64,000 nucleotides of DNA from Acheta domesticus. Its lineage: Eukaryota; Arthropoda; Insecta; Orthoptera; Gryllidae. Positions 58,004 through 64,000 of the stretch are shown here, in pieces; positions within the stretch are counted from its first letter, which is position 1, and every line of letters starts with the position of its first letter. The position numbers and the translations under genes were made by a program. The notes beneath the pieces are model-generated. The model had not been told where the DNA came from. It saw only the letters and a list, made by a program, of their open reading frames with translations, and did no database searches. The stretch spans positions 31,717,602-31,781,601 of the forward strand of contig JAHLJT010004567.1 of NCBI GenBank assembly GCA_031308135.1, written 5' to 3'.

Positions 58004-60220
58004 AACCGGCGGAAACTCTTCTATACTATGCTGTGACACTTGTAATCCCTGACTCAACCAGTTAATTTTCCCTTGTTTTATTCCGTTTCTACAATTTTTT
58101 TTGGTTCTTGGTAAATGTGCTGTTGCTACTAATGGATCACGCTGTTGTACGAGACGGTGCACTCGAGTGCGGTGGTTGTGTGTCAAGAGATCGTGCTTCG
58201 ACTCCCGCAAGGCTACTTTGTAGACCCGGCCACACGTGCTGATCGTGTCGTCCTGCCGCCGCCCCACGTGTGTGATCCTCAGCCTGCCATGGGCCTTCCC
58301 CACCGAGCCGCCTACAGCGCTTCGTGGCCCCATTCTTTTCCGGTTTCGTTCTTCGTCAAACGATTCTACCGCCCTCAGAGAAACGTTATCTTTCTCCTCC
58401 CATGATCTCAGTGCATTTCCTAAACATTGGAACATAACGGGGCGTTATTCTTTGAGCCTTCATTATAATATTCATAGGGTTTGTTGAAATAAAGGAGGAT
58501 GGGATGAATGTATGCGAGCGACAGAAAGGAATTTGAAAGATATGGTGATTTTTATGAATAGAATCAACTTTATTCGAACTCCTCGGTAATCTTCGTTTCT
58601 TGTTGTATGTGGAGAGTAAAGAATATTATGTAAAATATCCAGTTTTGCTCTATATTATTAGAACTATTATTCAAATAATATATGTTATATATTTGATATA
58701 AAGAAGGTCAAGGAAGATTGTTATGTCGTCTCTCTTCGTTTATGCTAAATAATCGTTGTAAAAACGTGATATGTATATTTGTAAATGATGAAATAAGCTG
58801 CGCCAGACAAGTCGATTGCTATCCGAGATTCTTTCACGCCTGATTTACAAAACGAAACGTGCAGATTCTGCGCAACAAGAGCTGGATCCGTGGACCAAAT
58901 CTAAATTCATTTTTTCTCATTCCGAGAAATATTCTGTACATTATCTAAGTAGAGTAGAATACAATTTAACCCTTATATACCCAATACATAGTACCGCATC
59001 TGGAAACTTGGACCAAAAAGAAGGAAAGAATATTACCGTCTGCCTCAGGAATCTCGAGTCGCAGTTGCTTGCAGCATTGGGCACTTCAAAGACACAACGC
59101 CTCAGTGCCTTACTTCCTTGTGATGCGCTTCCATACAGAAGGCTGTACAAAGGAGTCTACAAATTTACAGAAGAGATTCAAGCGCAAAATCTTCCAGATC
59201 TGCAAAAGAAATCTGTAAAGCGAACTTTGTTTCATCCTCTTCTTCGAGGGAGTATAGGTATTTCATGGAAGGTGGATTATTTCTTTAGAAGGCTATAAGC
59301 TGAATGAAGCTTGTATGCTACACGCAGAAATTTGCCATGTCATGATCTTCCAGTTCAACTAGTACATTTTTGCAAATTCAGTGATTTTTCTTGGGTTAAA
59401 GATAAGAATGTATTAAATTCTAAAAAGAGGAAAGCTAAGTGGAAGCTTGTTAAATTTCTGATTCATGAGGACTAAAATATTATTGCGTGGTTTTTATAAA
59501 ATAAGTGTGTAAACTTCCGAATTCAGAATATTTCGGTGTTCTTTAATAAATATTAAATTTAATGTATAATACCATCTGCCTTGTCTAGATTTTACATCGT
59601 GAATGCAAGGAAGATAACGTCTCCAGAAAGGAAAAATTGTACGGAAAAAAAAGGGGAGAACTGTAAACGCGAAGAGAACATTGGATAGTGAAAAACCTCA
59701 GAACAATTTTGTGCAAAACGTTTATTAAAATACCAAAAACGGGATTGTATAGAGTAAATGGTAGAAAGTAATGTAAATGTTTGATTAGCGCTAGGATAAG
59801 AAGAAACATAAAAGGAAGGAAATTGAAAAGACAACTGCAAGAAGTGGAATGAAAACGACGGATGAAAATCAACTTCCAGCAGGAGAAAAGTTTTAAGACC
59901 GGAGCCTGAAGACAGTTGAATATTAACTGCAGAATATTTTAATAGAAGCCAAATCAGTAGAGAGAATTGTAAACAGTAAATAATAGAAAGTAATTTAATT
60001 GTTTAATTAATGCTAGGATAAGGCGAGTACAAAAAGAAGGAAATTGAATGAACTGGCGCAACTGGAAAGAATATACTGCAAAATGTGGTATACAAAAACC
60101 GACGAATGAAAATGAACTTCCAAGTTTCAAGTTGAATTGGTCGAATCCCAGCAAGGAAAAATTTCGAGATCGGTGTCTGAAGACCGTTGAAAATTAACCA
60201 AGCAACAATAAAATAAACGA
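58004..60220. other. copy C: leader or intron, no supported gene
   Basis: Includes a 160-codon + frame (58816-59298) with no recognised domain. One-base indels close the same frame in copies A and B, so it is not called. Confidence 0.35.
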
Positions 60221-60229
60221 AACAGTAAT

Positions 60230-60405
60230 CTGGATCACTGAAGAAACCGCCCGTGAAACCCCTTGAACGTAATCTGGATTATTGGAGATAAAAGAAACCG
60301 CCCGTGAAACCCCTTGAACGCAATCTGTATCTCTGAAGAAACCGCCCTTGAACGTAATCTGGATCACTTAAACTAGAAGAAACCGCCCGTGAAACCCCTT
60401 GAACA
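60230..60405. repeat. ~48-bp minisatellite, 4 units (copy C)
   Basis: Shortest version of the array (four units). It lacks the ACCACCCTTAAAAC unit seen in A and B. Confidence 0.85.
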
Positions 60406-60445
60406 CTCAAGTGCTACTGTGACCATCATCATCATCATCCTCATC

Positions 60446-60603
60446 ATGGCGATCATCATCGTGACGAACGCCGGGTCGCGGGGCTGCAGCAGCGAGGACA
60501 GCCTGCCCCGCTACGCCCTGGGCGCCAAGATGGGCGTCGTGGGCGGCGGGGCGGCGAGCGCGGACGGCGGGCGGCGGCGCGGGGCGGCGGGCGCCGACGC
60601 GGG

Positions 60604-60634
<31 letters not shown>

Positions 60635-60742
60635 GGCAGCGCGGAGGGCGGCGGCGGCGGCGGCGGGGGCGACGCGGAGCTGGACAGCGTGGCGTGCCCC
60701 TGTCTGTGGCGGTGCGGGTGTCGCTCCAGCGGAGGCAGCGTG
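60446..60742 (+). CDS. first coding exon, polyglycine, Cys-rich end (copy C)
   Basis: An exon of 99 codons in phase 0, identical to the copy B exon except for six fewer codons in the glycine region (one run of 12 Gly, SAE, one of 8). The N-terminus MAIIIVTNAGSRGCSSEDSL and the Cys-rich CPCLWRCGC end are conserved, as is the donor at 60743. Keeping the frame across a difference of 18 bp supports real coding function. Confidence 0.6.
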
Positions 60743-60773
60743 GTGAGTTCGGAAAGGCAATTTTAAACAACTA

Positions 60774-60944
60774 CAGTAAACCCTCGTTAGCATTTCGCCG
60801 AGCCTCACGAATTTCGCCGTAACACGGACAAACTTTGTTCCCGGCAAGAAATTTCGATGATACGGGCGCGGATAACACGAATTTTTATAACACGAACTTC
60901 GATTATTTTAGTCTCTTGGAATTCGTGTTAGTAAGGGTTTACTG
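60774..60944. mobile_element. pogo/Tigger-like MITE (copy C)
   Basis: Counterpart of 28762-28933; TA-flanked, with the same inverted ends. One internal block (TTCGCCGAGCCTCACG) differs from both A and B. Confidence 0.75.
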
Positions 60945-62470
60945 TACAAAATAGCGGGCCGAGATTGCGAAGACTGAAAGGATGTAGGTGTCTCGTGCCT
61001 GATGGGTCGCGGTTTGTAATCCCGCCCTGGGCATGGATGTTTGTATGTGTCCGTATGCGAGTTCTTCTACTATTACCCCAAAGTTACAAAACCAATATTA
61101 ATTACAGTGGTTGCTTTATAACCTTAGTAGTTGAAAAGCGACATTAAATAAGTAAACACACAAACACACAAGAAAGTATGTGGGAAGACAATGATGTTCA
61201 TTTGAAGAGGTTTCCAAATTATGAAAGACAATCAAACATAATGTGAAAAAAACGCAATTTATTCGTACTTAGGTTTCACAATATTTTGTGGATCCATGTT
61301 TGGTAATAAGTTCATTGATTTTTTTTCAATGAATACTTAAATGAGAGTATATTACGAGAAATTAAGGAGTACTTGAAATACATTAAACGAGTACACTTCT
61401 GCATTTCTCTATCATCAAAAGCATTTCCAGGCCCAGAATAAATGTTTTTTCGAAAAAAAAATTGTTAGTGTAAATATGTTAATAACTTTTCTCCAATTGT
61501 TTTCTTTTTTCATTAAAGTTCAGTCTCCGTATTCACCAAAATACTAGCATTACTATTGTGGAAAACAGTTTTGAGTTTTGAAATCTCCCTGGATGTGAAT
61601 GTTTACTTGCCTACATTTCTATAAGTCAAATTATCGTAATTGGAGAAAGGCACGAATAATAAACTGAGTGACGCTAGTGACGTTTCATTGAATGTCCCAG
61701 TACAATTTGCTCGCATAACCAAACAACATCGGATATCAAACTTCAAAATGAGTAATTTCCTAGATAAAACACTTGTAGTCTCGTAAATATTGAAAGTAAA
61801 AAAAATTTGGCATCACATTGTTTGGATGCTTTTTCTCGAACCTCCTGCTTCTTCAATAGTATATTAAGTCCATTTAATGTACGAAAATCAATTCATTGAG
61901 TATCAAATCACATTTTATATGTGCTTATGTATGAATCATTCTGTGTGATGTAGTACGCAATTGTATTTACGAGAACGATATAGAAGAGAAATAATGAGAT
62001 TCAAACAAGAACATAGAAGTTCCAGAATAAAAGTATGCCCTTGCGCGAATTATTAATACGTAAGTAGGTGGAAAAAAAATTGGAAGTTGGAAGTGTTGAA
62101 ATGAAATTTAAACGAAATAAAAACAAATGTTGGGAAAATGCATTTGACTTTCTTTATAGGAGCTTAAGATGAAATACATATCGCCATTGTTCTTCTAGAA
62201 CAAATCGCCATTTCCTTGAACATGTTTATGGATTCTCTTTTACAAGAAATATATCGTAAAATGCCACGTACGCAGCTATTCTAGTGATTAAATTTTTTTC
62301 TACATATAGTAGACGGCATGTAGCGTCTCGCACATTGTAGACTAACGACGTGTTACATTGTGTTACTCCGCAATGCATGAGTCACTACATTTCATTGATC
62401 TTCACACTTCATGTCAAATGTACTATCTGTAAGAATCGCTGTAAGATTATTAAATTGACACTAATGTTTG
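60945..62470. other. copy C: intronic AT-rich DNA, no feature recognised
   Basis: Counterpart of 34608-36130; no gene found. Confidence 0.45.
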
Positions 62471-62473
62471 TCA

Positions 62474-62533
62474 CCATCGCTCAGATGGCCTGGATATCAG
62501 TAAGTCCTGGGCTCGGATTCTAGTGGTTCAAAT
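62474..62533 (+). mobile_element. tRNA-like SINE head (copy C)
   Basis: Counterpart of 36131-36192 with A-box-like GCTCAGATGG and B-box-like GGTTCAAAT. Confidence 0.35.
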
Positions 62534-63270
62534 ATTTGTTTTCCATTTTTCGTAAGAATTCATTTTACATTTTTTCAGCAAACTCTATCTTTCAATATAC
62601 ACTCCTAATTAATTTTCAAAAGTATTTTAAGAGAATTTTTAAGTTAGTTTCTTTACACATAAGCTCTACAAAATATTAGCAGAACAGAAGTTAGCAGATG
62701 TGGATATAATGAATATTTAAGAAACGTTATGGAAAAATCGAAGCACAGACCATCACTTTCCCTATTTTGTCCTGTTTTGATACGAAAGAATAACTCGTTT
62801 TTAAATCGTCCAATAAAATATTAATTCTCACTCTTAAGTGAAAAATATTCCTGTGGAAATTATCGATTATCGGCTTGTTATTCCAGTCTCCCTTCTTAAT
62901 GAAAACACATTCTGTAGCTTAAAAACAAAATGGATCGAGCGTGAATTGTTTGCGTAATACGTCAGCAAAATGGAGAGCCTCCGTTTGCTTCAAATGCAGC
63001 GAGTTCATACGTCGATAGTACTGCTCAGGGAGGGGATAAGCAAACCGGATTCTCAGCTATTCCTTCGAACGCTGTTATTTTATGGATGAAAATCTATCTA
63101 CGGCGGTTACATCCATTTCAGCCATTAGTAAATGTCAGAATAATATGGTTTGTGAAATTCCACATTACCCCAATATAGGGCGAATATATTTCGCATTGTC
63201 TAGGCAATGGTGCACGCTGGTTTAAACGATCTGCTTGCAGCTTTTTTTCGCCATATTGTTATGTTTCTAG

Positions 63271-63455
63271 ATTATAAGCTAGAGGGCTTTAGAGTGCAAA
63301 ACTGTCCGAATCTGATCGAATTTTTTGCTAAAAAATTATGAAACTATTATATCTTTGCGGTGTTAGCTACGTCACCAACCACCGTTGGGCTCACTCACAG
63401 GCCTCTCCATTCGACTCGACCACAGAGCAGCTAAGCACAGTTTCAAATGTATATT

Positions 63456-63486
<31 letters not shown>

Positions 63487-63496
63487 TTATTATTAT
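63271..63496 (+). mobile_element. SINE with (ATT)n tail, empty site for the LINE (copy C)
   Basis: The same SINE as 36941-37142, with an uninterrupted ATT tail (63453-63496, one T-rich interruption) and no LINE. It shows the state of the locus without the insertion. Confidence 0.55.
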
Positions 63497-64000
63497 ACAT
63501 TTGTAATATATTAAAATAAGTCATAAATACACCTTTCTTGCTTCAGCATGTTACTTTGTTGATTGGCTTTCAGTTGTTTCTTCGAATGATGCTAATTTGT
63601 ACACGAATTCCTACCGTAATGGAAGTTACATTCATTTCAGTCATGAGGAAACAGCAGGATGATATTGTGTGTGGAATTTCTCATTACTGGAAATATTCGA
63701 TCGTGAACTCTATTTTCTGTTACTTATTAACTCTGAATTTATAAGAGCACTCTGAGCTATAAATGTGGGTTTTGTCTTAATCGTCTTGTTACTGTTTCTC
63801 AAGGGCCATTTCGTTTATGAAGTAATACCTATTAGTGTAATTGGACCGCATGACAATTTTCATGTGTGACCTGCTCATTTCAAGTGAAGAAGCAATACGT
63901 ACCGCTTGTGAGTTTTTACATTTCGCAAATCTATATTTTCTCTTTGTTGACATTTATCAGTTCTCAGGTTCATTTTGAATGAGTTTCGAATGGACACTAA
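63497..64000. other. copy C right flank, no gene recognised
   Basis: Matches copy B 40933-41384, but with ~53 extra bases (AAAATAAGTCATAAATACAC and on) near 63512-63565. No gene seen. Confidence 0.45.

Larger units (their letters stand above)
46283..64000 (+). repeat. copy C of the repeated locus
   Basis: Collinear with copy A (14204-30281) to 62297, then with copy B (from 35951) to the end of the window. It therefore spans, without a gap, the junction that is broken by N between A and B, and it lacks the LINE present in B. Confidence 0.93.

Noticed and set aside
58816..59298. 160-codon + frame in copy C
   Set aside because: The same sequence in A and B is closed by one-base indels, and no domain is recognised. 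It could be rechecked with polished sequence.

Overview
The window is eukaryotic, repeat-rich and very gene-poor. AT-rich non-coding DNA is punctuated by CpG-rich islands, tRNA-derived SINEs, (ATT)n tails, foldback elements, pogo-like MITEs and a non-LTR retrotransposon with a C-terminal restriction-like endonuclease. Together these suggest an arthropod, most likely an insect with a large genome. That is inference; no gene in the window fixes the species. There are no rRNA genes, operons or CRISPR arrays.

Layout. Bases 1-14203 are single-copy in the window: a pyrimidine-rich tract, a CCCACR hexamer array, several GC-rich islands, a 0.7-kb foldback (1791-2489), Penelope-like fragments with hammerhead-ribozyme core motifs (4541-4580 and a palindrome at 11098-11486), several SINEs, and pieces of a LINE and probably a hAT transposon. 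From 14204 onward the same locus is present two or three times: copy A 14204-30281, copy B 31282-41384, copy C 46283-64000. The copies are separated by two N runs of exactly 1000 bases. They are collinear and differ mostly by single-base indels in homopolymers, plus some real variants. The simplest reading is overlapping contigs or alternative haplotypes of one locus laid end to end in a scaffold; true duplication is not excluded.

Genes. Within the repeated locus, on the + strand: a probable internal exon encoding a membrane segment (21381-21607; copy C 53459-53684); a CpG island that looks like a promoter (24945-25560; 57015-57640); a 41-codon ORF just downstream of it; a ~48-bp repeat with 4, 5 or 7 units; and a likely first coding exon with a polyglycine tract, a Cys-rich end and a strong splice donor (28423-28730, 34092-34406, 60446-60742). 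I do not recognise the protein. A 172-bp pogo-like MITE lies about 30 bp inside the following intron in every copy.

Mobile DNA. Copy B carries a 3.36-kb, 5'-truncated LINE on the minus strand (37143-40500). It encodes a reverse transcriptase (YMDD), a CCHC knuckle and a PD-D restriction-like endonuclease, as in the R2/R4/Dong group. It sits in an (ATT)n tail of a SINE and is bracketed by identical 394-bp direct repeats. Copy C is the matching empty site with one copy of that 394-bp segment, so the insertion is polymorphic between the assembled copies.
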